Source: Pseudomonas sp. GV071 (GTDB taxonomy: Bacteria > Pseudomonadota > Gammaproteobacteria > Pseudomonadales > Pseudomonadaceae). From it: 64,000 nt of DNA. A model generated the notes under the pieces. It was not told the origin of the DNA. It saw only the letters and a list, made by a program, of their open reading frames with translations, and did not search any database. Both the position numbers and the translations under genes were made by a program. Where the stretch lies: contig NZ_QAOJ01000005.1 of NCBI RefSeq assembly GCF_003050835.1, positions 186,001-250,000 of the forward strand, given 5' to 3'. Shown here piece after piece: positions 1-8,612 of this stretch. The stretch's first letter is position 1; each line of letters opens with the position of its first letter.

Positions 1-353
1 AGGCTCGGATAAAGCAGCGCCACCACCAGCCCGATCACCGTAAAGGCAAACAGCCGCGACACCAGTGGCCAGAACTCGAAGCCGGTTTCCCACACCGCCC
101 AGATCACCGACAGCAGCAATATCGCGCCATACAACCAGGCACCGTTGGGGTTGGCCTTGGCAATCAGCACACCGGCGCCGAGCAGCGCCAGGCCGCAGAG
201 CACGAAGTACCAACTGCCGCCCAGTACCGCCAGGTAGGCACCGCCACCAGCCAGGTACATACCGACCAGGGCAATCGCCACCCCGACCAGCACCAGCAGC
301 CCGCGAACCAACCCGCCAGGGCGTCTTCCGCCAACGGTAATTGCCTCATTCAT
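1..353 (-). CDS. gcd: Quinoprotein glucose dehydrogenase, N-terminal membrane part (partial)
   Basis: The first 117 codons of a gene that runs off the left edge, starting at an ATG at 351-353. The translation begins MNEAITVGGRRPGG and continues as several hydrophobic helices, including the stretch GGGAYLAVLGGSWYFVLCGL and a later VIWAVWETGFEFWPLVSR. This is the signature of the five-helix membrane anchor of membrane-bound PQQ-dependent glucose dehydrogenase. Known role of the family: oxidises glucose to gluconate in the periplasm and passes electrons to ubiquinone. The PQQ-binding propeller lies outside the window, so the call rests on the anchor only. It is divergent from a TonB receptor that resembles the PQQ importer, which supports the assignment. 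Confidence 0.82.
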   Translation of the reverse strand, partial: MNEAITVGGRRPGGLVRGLLVLVGVAIALVGMYLAGGGAYLAVLGGSWYFVLCGLALLGAGVLIAKANPNGAWLYGAILLLSVIWAVWETGFEFWPLVSRLFAFTVIGLVVALLYPS

Positions 354-609
354 AACGCTCTACCCTCATTACTCAATCAACCAGTACCGGCCGTGGACCG
401 AGGCCCGCCGCCGTGAAGGGCGCGGATTCTGCCGCGCCTACCTTGGGCTTACACCTTGCCAGGCGTAGGTGATTAGCCACCTGATGCCCTGATAAAAGCG
501 CAAACCCAGTCAGAGAGCGGCTCGGCGCGGGGTGACTTTATGGTCGATAATCGCCCACTATGCTCAGCCCGCGACCGCAGCGGCATTTTTGATCTGTATA
601 ACGCCGGCG

Positions 610-2700
610 ATGACTGCATTGAACCGACTACCGCCCTACTCCTTACTGCTCACCCTGCTCGCGGTGGCCAGCGCCCATGCCGACGAAGCGGCTTCCGCAG
701 TGGAACTCGACCCGCTGGTGGTCAGTGGCTCTCGCCAGGCCAGCGCCAGTTTTGCTTTGCCGTTCTCGATAGATAGCGTAGATCGTCAGCAGATCAGCGA
801 CGGTCAATTGGGCATCAACGCGTCGGAAGCGCTGAATCGCGTGCCCGGCCTGGTCGTACAGAACCGCCAGAACTATGCCCAGGACCTGCAGATTTCCTCG
901 CGCGGCTTCGGCGCCCGTTCGGCCTTCGGCGTGCGTGGCATCAAGCTGATCAGCGACGGCATTCCGGCCAGCACCGCCGATGGCCAGGGCCAGGCAGCGA
1001 CCTTCAACCTCGACACCGCCGAGCGTATTGAAGTGCTGCGCGGGCCAGCGTCTACCCTGTATGGCAGCAACGCAGGCGGCGTGGTTCAGGTCTTTTCGCG
1101 CGAGCCCGAGGGGCCGCCGCAGGTGGGCGCCGAGACGATTTTCGGCAGCGACGGCATGAACAAGAACCACCTCAGCGCCGAGGGGGCCGTTGAGCAGGCC
1201 GGCTTTCTCCTTGATGCCTCGCGCATGGACACCGACGGCTACCGCGACCACAGCGCCGCCCGCCGCGACCAGACCTTTGCCAAGCTCAACCTCAAACCCG
1301 ATGCAGACAGCAAACTGGCGCTGATCTACAGCAGCCTGGAGCAGAACGGCACGCAGGATCCGCTGGGGCAGACGTGGGAGGGCTATAAAAACGACCCACG
1401 TTCGGTGACCGCCAATGCCGAGCTGTACAACACCCGCAAAAGCATCGACCACCAGCAAGTGGGCGCCAACTACGAGCGCTATTTCGGCGACGCCACCCTG
1501 CAAGCCACCGCCTATACCGGCAAGCGCAGCGTGATTCAGTACCTGTCGATTCCCAAAGGCACCCCGGCCAACAACAACTTCGGTGGCGGCGTGGTCGCCT
1601 TCGACCGCCGCTTCTACGGCGGTAGCCTGCGCTGGCTGCAACCGGTAGGTGACGTTGATCTGGTATTCGGCCTGGATTACGACCAGAGCGAGGACGACCG
1701 CCAGGGCTACCAGAACTTTGTCGGTAACCAGCTCGGCGTAAAAGGCGCGTTGCGCCGCGACGAAAAAGACACCGCCACCAGCCTCGATCCGTATGCCCAG
1801 GCCACCTGGAAAATCGGCGACTGGACCCTGCAAGGCGGGCTGCGCTACAGCACTGTGGAAATCGATGTCGACGACCATTACCTGAGCAATGGCGACGACA
1901 GCGGCAATCGCCGCTACGAGCAAGCCAGCCCGGTGGTGAGCGTCGGGTATGCCTTTACGCCGGAGCTCAATGGCTACGTGAGTGTGGGCCGCGGCTTTGA
2001 AACGCCGACCCAAGGCGAGCTGGCCTACGCGCCGAACAACGTCGCCGGGGTGAACTACAACCTCGACCCCTCCACCAGCACGCAATACGAGCTGGGGCTC
2101 AAAGCGCTGCTAGGCAACAGCACGCGGGTGAATGCGGCGGTCTTCCAGATCAACACCGACGACGAGATCGTGGTGTTCGCCAACAGCAATGGCCGCACCA
2201 GCTACCAGAACGCCGGGCGCACGCAGCGCCGCGGGTTCGAGCTGGGGGTAGAAAGCCAGCTCAGCGAACAATGGACCGCCAACCTCGCCTACACCTATTT
2301 GGCGGCGCAGTACGACTCCAGTTTTGTCAGCGGCACCCGCACCATCGACAGCGGCAACAACCTCCCCGGCGTGCCGCGCACCACCTTGTTCGCCGAACTC
2401 AACTGGCAACCACTGGATGGCGTCAGCACCGCCATCGAGGGCCTGTACCGCAGCAAGGTGTACGTTGAAGACAGCAATAACGAAAAACCAGCACCGGCCT
2501 ACAGCGTCTTCAACTGGCGCGCGCGCTTCGAGCAGCACTACGGCCCCTGGACCGTGCACCAGTTGGTGCGCCTGGATAACCTGCTGGACCGCCAGTACGT
2601 GGGTTCGGTGATAGTCGGTGACAGCAACGACCGCTACTACGAAGCCGCACCCGGGCGTAGCTGGTATGCCGGCGCCGGGGTTTCCTACCAGTTCGAGTAA
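610..2700 (+). CDS. pqqU: TonB-dependent outer-membrane receptor, PQQ-importer (PqqU/YncD) type
   Basis: A 696-residue TonB-dependent receptor. The ATG at 610 is preferred over an in-frame ATG at 532 because it places a normal signal peptide (LPPYSLLLTLLAVASAHA) at the N-terminus. A TonB-box-like segment (ELDPLVVSGS) follows, then a plug domain with VPGLVVQNRQNYAQDLQ, RGFGARSAFGVRG and DGIPASTADGQGQ, then the barrel, ending in an aromatic residue plus E (YQFE). From memory, these plug motifs closely match E. coli YncD, now called PqqU, which imports the cofactor pyrroloquinoline quinone. The divergent neighbour is gcd, whose product needs PQQ, so substrate and context agree. A siderophore or other ligand cannot be excluded from sequence alone. 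Confidence 0.75.
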   Translation: MTALNRLPPYSLLLTLLAVASAHADEAASAVELDPLVVSGSRQASASFALPFSIDSVDRQQISDGQLGINASEALNRVPGLVVQNRQNYAQDLQISSRGFGARSAFGVRGIKLISDGIPASTADGQGQAATFNLDTAERIEVLRGPASTLYGSNAGGVVQVFSREPEGPPQVGAETIFGSDGMNKNHLSAEGAVEQAGFLLDASRMDTDGYRDHSAARRDQTFAKLNLKPDADSKLALIYSSLEQNGTQDPLGQTWEGYKNDPRSVTANAELYNTRKSIDHQQVGANYERYFGDATLQATAYTGKRSVIQYLSIPKGTPANNNFGGGVVAFDRRFYGGSLRWLQPVGDVDLVFGLDYDQSEDDRQGYQNFVGNQLGVKGALRRDEKDTATSLDPYAQATWKIGDWTLQGGLRYSTVEIDVDDHYLSNGDDSGNRRYEQASPVVSVGYAFTPELNGYVSVGRGFETPTQGELAYAPNNVAGVNYNLDPSTSTQYELGLKALLGNSTRVNAAVFQINTDDEIVVFANSNGRTSYQNAGRTQRRGFELGVESQLSEQWTANLAYTYLAAQYDSSFVSGTRTIDSGNNLPGVPRTTLFAELNWQPLDGVSTAIEGLYRSKVYVEDSNNEKPAPAYSVFNWRARFEQHYGPWTVHQLVRLDNLLDRQYVGSVIVGDSNDRYYEAAPGRSWYAGAGVSYQFE

Positions 2701-2705
2701 AGGCC

Positions 2706-2765
2706 ATCGCGGCTAAAGCCGCTCCTACGGATTGTGCGGTCGGTAGGAGCGGCTTCAGCCGCGAT
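2706..2765. repeat. REP-type hairpin (GCGGCTAAAGCCGCTCCTAC class)
   Basis: Two nearly perfect inverted arms, ATCGCGGCTAAAGCCGCTCC at 2706-2725 and its complement ending at 2765, flank a short spacer. It lies between the convergent pqqU and LPS-kinase genes and may end transcription from both. One of seven full copies in the window. Confidence 0.85.
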
Positions 2766-2776
2766 TCCTGCAAACG

Positions 2777-4198
2777 CTAGAGCGTCGGCAAACGCTGATC
2801 CAGCAGTTGATACAGCGCAGACTCCACCGGCCAGTTGCGCAAGAACCGCGCGCGATCCCGTCCATAAGCTTTGGCGAAACCAGCCTGACTGCGGTGCTGC
2901 TGCATGGCGTCGAGGTCGATCAGGGTCCACTGGTTCTGGTACCAGAACAGGTTGTGGCCTTTGAAGTCGCCATGGCTGATGCGCTCGCGAATCAGCGCGG
3001 CGAACAAATGGTCCAGCGCCAGCAGCTCACTGTCTGGCGGCGTGCTGTTCAGGTACGGCGAGAAACGCGCGATCAAATCTTCATTGCCGCAGTAAGCGGT
3101 CACCAGATAGGCGCGGCGACGCAACCAGCACCAGCGCCGTTCGATCACTGCCAGCGGTTGCGGGGTGGCGATGCCCAGCACCAGCAGGCGGTTGCCTTCG
3201 CGCCAGCTGTGCCACGCACGGCTGGGGCGCCAAAAGCGCTTTAGCCAGTGGGCGAAGTTCTTCACGTTGTAGCGTTTGACCACCAGCGGCTCGCCCGCCA
3301 CCTCAACGCGCGCCACGGTCGCCGCGCCGCCGGTTTTGTACAGGTGGCCGGCATCGATGGCGGCGTCCGGGTTGGCCAGCAAGGTCTGCAAGCGTGGTTC
3401 GGCTTCGCGGCGCACCACGCGCAGGCCGAAAGCGCCGATCCGCGCGCTGAACAGGCTGCACTCGCGGGCGGCCTTTTTCAGGTAGTCACGCACACGCCAG
3501 CGCCGCACCTGGGCGACTTCGGCGAGGAGTTTTTCCAGTGGCAAGGCGTGCTCGCCATTGGCCAGCAAATAGTGAATCAGCAACTCTTCAAGAAACGGCT
3601 CAAGGTTGGCCGGCAGTTGAGCGAAGAACACCCCCAGGTTGCGCAGCACCTCGTCACGCCCCAGCGCCTGCCCCGGCACCTGGGCCTGCACGCCACCGCC
3701 ATCGATCAGGTAGAGCTGGCCGTTGTGCTGCAGCAGATTGTCCAGGTGCAGGTCGGCCTGCCACAGGCCCTTGCTGTGCAACTGCGCGATCGCCGCCAGG
3801 GCTTGAGCGAGGACCTGCTGCTGCGCATCGGAGGCGGGCGCTTCGTGCTCCACGGCACACCAGGCGTCGCCCAGACTTTGTGCGCCATCCAGATACTCGA
3901 ACAGCAGCCAACCGCCCTCACCTGCTGTGTAGCCTTCAGCCAGCAGCGCGGGAGTCAGCAGACCTTGTTCGGCCAGCAGGTGCACGCCCTTGGATTCGCG
4001 GTTGAAATGGCGTTCGGCCTTGCCGCCCACCAGCAACTTGGCCAGCACCTGGCGACCCTGCCACTGGGCAACACCGACGTAACGCTGCCCCGGCAATACC
4101 CGCAGCAGAGTCAGCAGACGCAGCTCCTCGCCAGCCACCTGCAGACTCAGCGGCAGAGCCGGTGTACGGCCCGCGTCGCGCAGTTGGCCAAGGTTCAT
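2777..4198 (-). CDS. Tandem-domain LPS-core kinase-like protein (PA5006 type)
   Basis: A 473-residue cytoplasmic protein, last gene of the LPS-core operon. Two kinase-like halves can be read. The N-terminal half has a lysine in VLAKLLV (K54), a catalytic-loop-like QADLHLDN (D149, N153) and a metal-binding-like LIDGG (D166). The C-terminal half has VVKRY (K308), SHGDFKGHN (D411, N416) and LIDLD (D428). This fits the Kdo/WaaP/InaA lipopolysaccharide-kinase family and the P. aeruginosa PA5006 position beside wapQ. The start overlaps the wapQ stop by 4 bases (ATGA), so translation is probably coupled. Inferred role: phosphorylation or quality control of the inner core; the substrate is unknown. 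Confidence 0.8.
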   Translation of the reverse strand: MNLGQLRDAGRTPALPLSLQVAGEELRLLTLLRVLPGQRYVGVAQWQGRQVLAKLLVGGKAERHFNRESKGVHLLAEQGLLTPALLAEGYTAGEGGWLLFEYLDGAQSLGDAWCAVEHEAPASDAQQQVLAQALAAIAQLHSKGLWQADLHLDNLLQHNGQLYLIDGGGVQAQVPGQALGRDEVLRNLGVFFAQLPANLEPFLEELLIHYLLANGEHALPLEKLLAEVAQVRRWRVRDYLKKAARECSLFSARIGAFGLRVVRREAEPRLQTLLANPDAAIDAGHLYKTGGAATVARVEVAGEPLVVKRYNVKNFAHWLKRFWRPSRAWHSWREGNRLLVLGIATPQPLAVIERRWCWLRRRAYLVTAYCGNEDLIARFSPYLNSTPPDSELLALDHLFAALIRERISHGDFKGHNLFWYQNQWTLIDLDAMQQHRSQAGFAKAYGRDRARFLRNWPVESALYQLLDQRLPTL

Positions 4199-4941
4199 TT
4201 GCGCGCGGCCTTGTGTGCACTACGGGCGCCCAGACGCTTGCTCCAGCCCTTCGCATCGCCCTTGTCGCCGACGTAGGCCAGCAATAATTGCCAGACTTCC
4301 TCCTGACTCCAGTTGCTGGCGCGGCGCAGCAAGGGCTCGAGGTCTTTGATCCGGTCGCGCTTGCCGAACACCAGGCGGCGGGTTTTTTCCAGGTCGATCA
4401 ACTGCGCGTCGAAACCAGCGGCCGCTTCACGCAGGAAAATATGCTTGGGATAAAAGCAGCCGTGCATCTGATGGGCGTCGTGCAGACGCCGCGCCAGTTC
4501 GCCGCAGGCGCGCAGAATGGCCATGCGTTGCGCCTCGCTGCGCTCGCTCCAGTCGCGCAACCAGTGCTCGAGGTCTTGCCAGCCGTCGAGGGCACGGGTC
4601 AGCAGAATCGCCTGCTGCTTACCGTCCACTTCGCGCTGGGCAAAAAATGCCGCATGCAGAGCCGGAATGCCGAGCTTCTGGTAACGCTCGATATTGCGCA
4701 GTTCGCGGGCGAAGGTCGGCTCGCCAAACGGATGCAGCAGGCTGCGGGTCAGGTGGTTGGTCTGGCGTTTGAGGTAATAGGCCGACTCGCCGAGCACCAG
4801 ACGCGACACAGTGCTGTAACCGCCGCGCTCGGTATTGGGCTCGTCCACCGCGTCCAGCTCCAGGGCCCAAAGGGCGTCGAAACTGTCCAGCTGGTGCGCG
4901 GCGAGCACCGCACGGTCCTCGGCGGCGATAAAGTCCTTCAT
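4195..4941 (-). CDS. wapQ: InaA/WapQ-type LPS-core kinase homologue, catalytic Asp absent
   Basis: A 248-residue protein of the InaA-like kinase family, matching P. aeruginosa WapQ in position and length. The ATP-site lysine is probably K58 (AYYLKRQ), and the metal-binding Asp is D183 (AQLIDLEKTRR). The catalytic-loop site reads MHGCFYPKHIFL (159-170), so the usual HRD-type Asp is replaced. This appears to be a feature of the InaA subfamily rather than a local mutation. It overlaps its neighbours by 4 bases on both sides. Family knowledge: the gene belongs to the set whose products add phosphates to heptose in the Pseudomonas core; its own activity is unproven and it may be a pseudokinase. 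Confidence 0.8.
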   Translation of the reverse strand: MKDFIAAEDRAVLAAHQLDSFDALWALELDAVDEPNTERGGYSTVSRLVLGESAYYLKRQTNHLTRSLLHPFGEPTFARELRNIERYQKLGIPALHAAFFAQREVDGKQQAILLTRALDGWQDLEHWLRDWSERSEAQRMAILRACGELARRLHDAHQMHGCFYPKHIFLREAAAGFDAQLIDLEKTRRLVFGKRDRIKDLEPLLRRASNWSQEEVWQLLLAYVGDKGDAKGWSKRLGARSAHKAARK

Positions 4942-5672
4942 TCCCGACCCTCGAAGAATTTCACGATCTTGCGGATCTGTTTTTTGTCCGCTTGGTTGAG
5001 CCTGGCGTGCCCGCTGTATTGCAGATAAAAGCGCAGGCGCTGGGTGTTGGAGAGCTTGTACTTGGCCACTTTGTCCAGGCAGGCGAGGTCTTTAATGATC
5101 CGGTAACGCAACACAAAACCACGCCAGAATGCGCCGTTGGGGCAATCGATAAAGAACAGTTTGGCCTGGTCATCGACCAGCAAGTTGCGCCACTTCAGGT
5201 CGTTGTGGGTGAACGAGTGGTCGTGCATTACCCGCGTGCCGTGGGCCAGCTGACGGCTGATGCCATCTACCCAGGCGGCGTCCTGAAGGCGCACATCACC
5301 CTTCTTCGCCATGCGCCCCAAGTCATCGGTATTGGGCAGTTCGCGGGTGATCATCGCGCCGCGAAAAAAGGCGCCATTGCGCCGCTCGTAACCACGGGCC
5401 ACCACCTCGGCAGTGGGCAGGCCCCACTCGGCGAAGCGCTTGAGGTTCTGCCACTCACTGCGTACCCGCAGGCGTCCGAGATAAGGGCGCAAGCCCTTGC
5501 CGGCGCTGCGGTAGCGTTTGACGTAATAGCTCACGCCATCGCGCTCGATGCGGATCACTTCCGAGATCGGGTCGCGGGTCATGCGCTCGCCGGTCAGGGC
5601 GAACACCGCATCGAGGTCGCCGAAGTCGGCGGCCAGGTGCTGGTAACTCGGTTCCAGGTGCCACGACGCCAT
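4938..5672 (-). CDS. wapP: LPS-core heptose kinase family protein WapP
   Basis: A 244-residue kinase-fold protein with all core residues visible: ATP lysine K52 in YYVKRYR, catalytic loop FTHNDLKWRNLL (D158, N163) and metal-binding D176 in FFIDCPNG. It matches P. aeruginosa WapP (PA5008) in length and place, directly after waaP. The start ATG overlaps the waaP stop by one base, and its own end overlaps wapQ. It is expected in the cytoplasm, acting on the heptose region of the growing core oligosaccharide, probably after WaaP. Confidence 0.87.
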   Translation of the reverse strand: MASWHLEPSYQHLAADFGDLDAVFALTGERMTRDPISEVIRIERDGVSYYVKRYRSAGKGLRPYLGRLRVRSEWQNLKRFAEWGLPTAEVVARGYERRNGAFFRGAMITRELPNTDDLGRMAKKGDVRLQDAAWVDGISRQLAHGTRVMHDHSFTHNDLKWRNLLVDDQAKLFFIDCPNGAFWRGFVLRYRIIKDLACLDKVAKYKLSNTQRLRFYLQYSGHARLNQADKKQIRKIVKFFEGRE

Positions 5673-6493
5673 CAGAGCGCGTCCCCGTAGCGTTGTTTGC
5701 GCTCGTACAACTTGGCGGCCTTGAGCTCCAGCCAGGCCAGCAACGCCGCTTCTTCGCGCAGAATCTGGCGCAGGTTGCAGGTGCCTTTGGCGGCAAGGAA
5801 ATAGGCGCGCAGAAAACGCAGCTTGTCGCGCTGGGTCAGACCGATATCGAGGGCCGAGAAGTACAGGGCAGCGAGGTCTTTATCGCGCCAGCGGCGGCTG
5901 ATTTTCTCCCGGCTCTGGGCGCGGTGCAGGTCGATCACCGACAGTTTGAAGTCATCGGCTGTCACTGGTTTGTCGGTGTGCAGCAGGAAATGGCAGATGT
6001 AGCAGTCGCGGTGGTTGACCCCGGCGTGGTGCATCATCCCGGTCATGCGCGCCACTTCGGCGATCAGCGCGCGTTTGAGGCGCGGCTCGGGCGGCTGCTT
6101 GAGCCAGTCGATGCTGAAGTCTTCGAGGCTGATGGTGGGCGCCAGCTCTTCGGTGACGATAAAGGAATGCTGCGCCGCCGGGTTGTTGCCACGCTCGCCA
6201 AAGGCCACCGCGGTCATGGTCGGCACACCGACCTCGGTGAGGCGCTGGATGGCGGTCAGTTCCTGCCCGGCACCGAGCACCGGCAGCTTGGCAGTGAACA
6301 GGTTCTTGAAGATTTCGCCCCAACCAATGCCGCGGTGAATCTTGACGAAATAACCCCGCCCATCGACTTCGGTGCGCAAGGTACGGCGGCCTTCCAGCTC
6401 GCGGTACACCTGGCCGTCCAGGCGCTCGACGGCGGCGAACGCATCCTGCCCGGCCCACAGGCGTTTGAAGGGCTCGTTGAGCAGCAGCTTCAC
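5672..6493 (-). CDS. waaP: Lipopolysaccharide core heptose(I) kinase WaaP (RfaP)
   Basis: A 273-residue protein with the eukaryote-like kinase signature of WaaP: ATP lysine K51 (GYFVKIHRG), catalytic loop VNHRDCYICHFLLH with D163, and metal-binding D188 in VIDLHRAQ. D163 is, from memory, the catalytic residue established in P. aeruginosa WaaP. It phosphorylates the first inner-core heptose at the 4-position; this step is essential in P. aeruginosa because core phosphates support LPS export and outer-membrane stability. The start overlaps the waaG stop by 4 bases, within the waaF-C-G-P operon. Confidence 0.93.
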   Translation of the reverse strand: MKLLLNEPFKRLWAGQDAFAAVERLDGQVYRELEGRRTLRTEVDGRGYFVKIHRGIGWGEIFKNLFTAKLPVLGAGQELTAIQRLTEVGVPTMTAVAFGERGNNPAAQHSFIVTEELAPTISLEDFSIDWLKQPPEPRLKRALIAEVARMTGMMHHAGVNHRDCYICHFLLHTDKPVTADDFKLSVIDLHRAQSREKISRRWRDKDLAALYFSALDIGLTQRDKLRFLRAYFLAAKGTCNLRQILREEAALLAWLELKAAKLYERKQRYGDAL

Positions 6494-7611
6494 GGGCGCG
6501 CCTCCAGAATCACATCGGCCGCACGTTGCGGCAGGCTATAGAGGTCGGCGCTGTCGGCGAAGGCCAGGCCATTGGCAGCCCAGGCGGCGCGCTGGGCGTC
6601 GTCTTCGAGCATGCTCTGCAGCGTGCTGTTGAGTTGTTCCTGCTGGAACGGGCTGGGCACCACGCGGCCGCAGTCGGCTTCTTCGATGTAGTGGGCATAA
6701 CCACAGACATCAGTGACCAGCACCGGCAGCCCGGCCACCAGCGCTTCGAGCAACACGGTGCCGGTGTTTTCGTTGTAGGCCGGATGAATCAGCAGGTCGG
6801 CGCCGAGCAGAAAGCGCGGAATATCGCTGCGACCTTTGAGAATCTGCACCTGCTCGCTGATGCCCAATGCCGCGACCTGCAGCAGAAATGGCTTGGGATC
6901 GTCCTGGCCGATAACGATCAGCCGGGTGCGTTTTTTCAGTTCTTTCGGTAAGGCGGCGACAGCTTTCAGGCTGCGATCCAGGCCCTTGGTTTTGAACCCG
7001 GAGCCTATCTGCACCAGCAGCAGATCATCGTCGGCCAGGTTGAATTCACGGCGGAACTCGGCACGGATCTCGGCAGCATTGGCCGGCGCGCGGCGGTCGG
7101 GCGCAATGCCTGGCGGCAGCAGGTGAAAACGCTCGGCCGGGGTGGCGTAGTGTTTGACGAACAGCGGCTGCTGCACTTCGGAAATCATCAGCACTTCGGT
7201 CTTGGCAGTGGGCGCGAACACCGCCCGCTCGTAGTCGGAGAAGTGCTTGTAGCGGCCCCATTTGCGGTACAGGGCGTTGCGCAGGTTCTGCGCTTTGTCT
7301 TCGAAACAGCCGTCGGCGGCGTAGTAAACGTCCAGGCCCGGCATCTTGTTGAAACCGACCACGCGATCCACCGGGCGTTTGGCCAGGTCGGCTTGCACCC
7401 AGGCGAGCAACTTCTCGTTGCGGCGGTGGTTGAACCACGCTTTGACCGGTGCCACCAGCACTTCGAAACCGGGCGGCACGTCGCCTTCCCAGATCAGCGT
7501 GTAAACGCGAATGCTGTGGCCACGCTGCTGGCACTCCAGGGCGATGCGCATGAAGTCACGCTGCAGGCCACCGAAGGGAAAGTACTTGTACAGAACAAAG
7601 GCCAGTTGCAT
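6490..7611 (-). CDS. waaG: LPS core glycosyltransferase WaaG (GT4)
   Basis: A 373-residue GT-B glycosyltransferase of family GT4. The N-terminus (MQLAFVLYKYFPFGGLQRDF) contains the glycine-rich acceptor loop of WaaG. The C-terminal half has the nucleotide-sugar site EALVAGLPVLVTDVCGYAHYIEE. The enzyme adds the first outer-core hexose to heptose II at the cytoplasmic face of the inner membrane; in Pseudomonas the residue is galactosamine, so donor use differs from E. coli. The ATG at 7611 was chosen; a GTG one codon earlier is possible. Its A is shared with the waaC stop codon, giving translational coupling. Confidence 0.92.
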   Translation of the reverse strand: MQLAFVLYKYFPFGGLQRDFMRIALECQQRGHSIRVYTLIWEGDVPPGFEVLVAPVKAWFNHRRNEKLLAWVQADLAKRPVDRVVGFNKMPGLDVYYAADGCFEDKAQNLRNALYRKWGRYKHFSDYERAVFAPTAKTEVLMISEVQQPLFVKHYATPAERFHLLPPGIAPDRRAPANAAEIRAEFRREFNLADDDLLLVQIGSGFKTKGLDRSLKAVAALPKELKKRTRLIVIGQDDPKPFLLQVAALGISEQVQILKGRSDIPRFLLGADLLIHPAYNENTGTVLLEALVAGLPVLVTDVCGYAHYIEEADCGRVVPSPFQQEQLNSTLQSMLEDDAQRAAWAANGLAFADSADLYSLPQRAADVILEARP

Positions 7612-8612
7612 CACACAGTCTCAGGCAGAAGGAGCAGGGCTTGTAACTCGGTGGCCACACGCTCGGGCAGCAGGTCATCGAAACAGGGTTTGTCACGGTC
7701 GCCCAGGCCGGCATTCGGGCCGGTGGCGCACAGGTGAATCTGCGAGCGGCCATAGGCACCGACGCGGCCCGGCAAGGTCGGGCCGTACAACGAAATAGTC
7801 GGCACATCGAGGGCGGCGGCCAGGTGGCCGAGGCCGGTGTCCACCGCCACACAGGCTTGCGCCCCGGCGATCACTTTGGCCACGCCCGCCAGGTTTAATT
7901 TGGGCAGTACCACGGCGTTTTCCAACCCCGCAGCAATACGTTCGGCGCGTTGCTGCTCGGCGGCGTTACCCCACGGCAGGCGAATGGCGTAGCCCAGCTC
8001 GCTCATTTGCTCGGCCAGGCTGCGCCAGTAGTTCTCTGGCCAATGTTTGCTGGCCCAGGTGGTGCCGTGCAGAAACAGCAGGTATGGCGGTGCGTTGGGA
8101 TCAGCCAGTTGCGCGCGGTTCAGGCCGTAGTCACCAATGCCGGCCGGCAGCGGGTAGTCCAGGGCCTGGGCGAACAGCTGACGAATCCGCTCCAGCGCGT
8201 GCTGCTCGCGCGGCACCGCGTAGGTGCGGTCGTAGAAGCGGCAGGCAATCGACTCGCGCGCCGAGTCGCGGTCGTAACCGGCAATTGGCCCCTGCACATA
8301 GCGGGTCAGCCAGGCGCTTTTCAGCAGGCCCTGTGCGTCGATGACCAAGTCGTATCGGGTTTCGCCCAGGCGCTGCTTGAAGCGTTTCCAGTCGCCGTTC
8401 TTGAAGGTCTGCCAGAGGTTCTTGCGCCAGCGGCGGATGGCCACTGGAATGACCTGAGCCACGGCCGGGTGCCAGGCCGGAATCTCCGCGAAGCCCTCTT
8501 CCACCACCCAGTCGAACTGGATGCCGGGAATCGCCCGGGCCGCATCGGTCAGCGCCGGCAGGCTATGGATCACATCGCCAAGCGACGAGGTTTTTATCAG
8601 CAGAACCCGCAT
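7611..8612 (-). CDS. waaC: LPS heptosyltransferase I (GT9)
   Basis: A 333-residue protein starting MRVLLIKTSSLGDVIHSLPAL, the typical start of ADP-heptose:Kdo heptosyltransferase I. The region GACVAVDTGLGHLAAALDVPTISLYGPT (as encoded near residues 255-280) is the GT9 donor-site signature. It adds the first L-glycero-D-manno-heptose to Kdo2-lipid A. The ATG at 8612 overlaps the waaF stop in a TGATG arrangement; an in-frame TTG one codon upstream is less likely. Confidence 0.94.
   Translation of the reverse strand: MRVLLIKTSSLGDVIHSLPALTDAARAIPGIQFDWVVEEGFAEIPAWHPAVAQVIPVAIRRWRKNLWQTFKNGDWKRFKQRLGETRYDLVIDAQGLLKSAWLTRYVQGPIAGYDRDSARESIACRFYDRTYAVPREQHALERIRQLFAQALDYPLPAGIGDYGLNRAQLADPNAPPYLLFLHGTTWASKHWPENYWRSLAEQMSELGYAIRLPWGNAAEQQRAERIAAGLENAVVLPKLNLAGVAKVIAGAQACVAVDTGLGHLAAALDVPTISLYGPTLPGRVGAYGRSQIHLCATGPNAGLGDRDKPCFDDLLPERVATELQALLLLPETV

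Noticed and set aside
532..609. Longer N-terminus for the PQQ-type receptor starting at 532
   Set aside because: It would bury the signal peptide 26 residues inside the protein; the ATG at 610 gives a normal export signal.
643..2085. Long open frame on the minus strand (about 480 codons) inside pqqU
   Set aside because: Antisense to a clearly conserved receptor; its translation is low-complexity Val/Ala/Gly-rich with no domain. Expected from high GC and codon bias.
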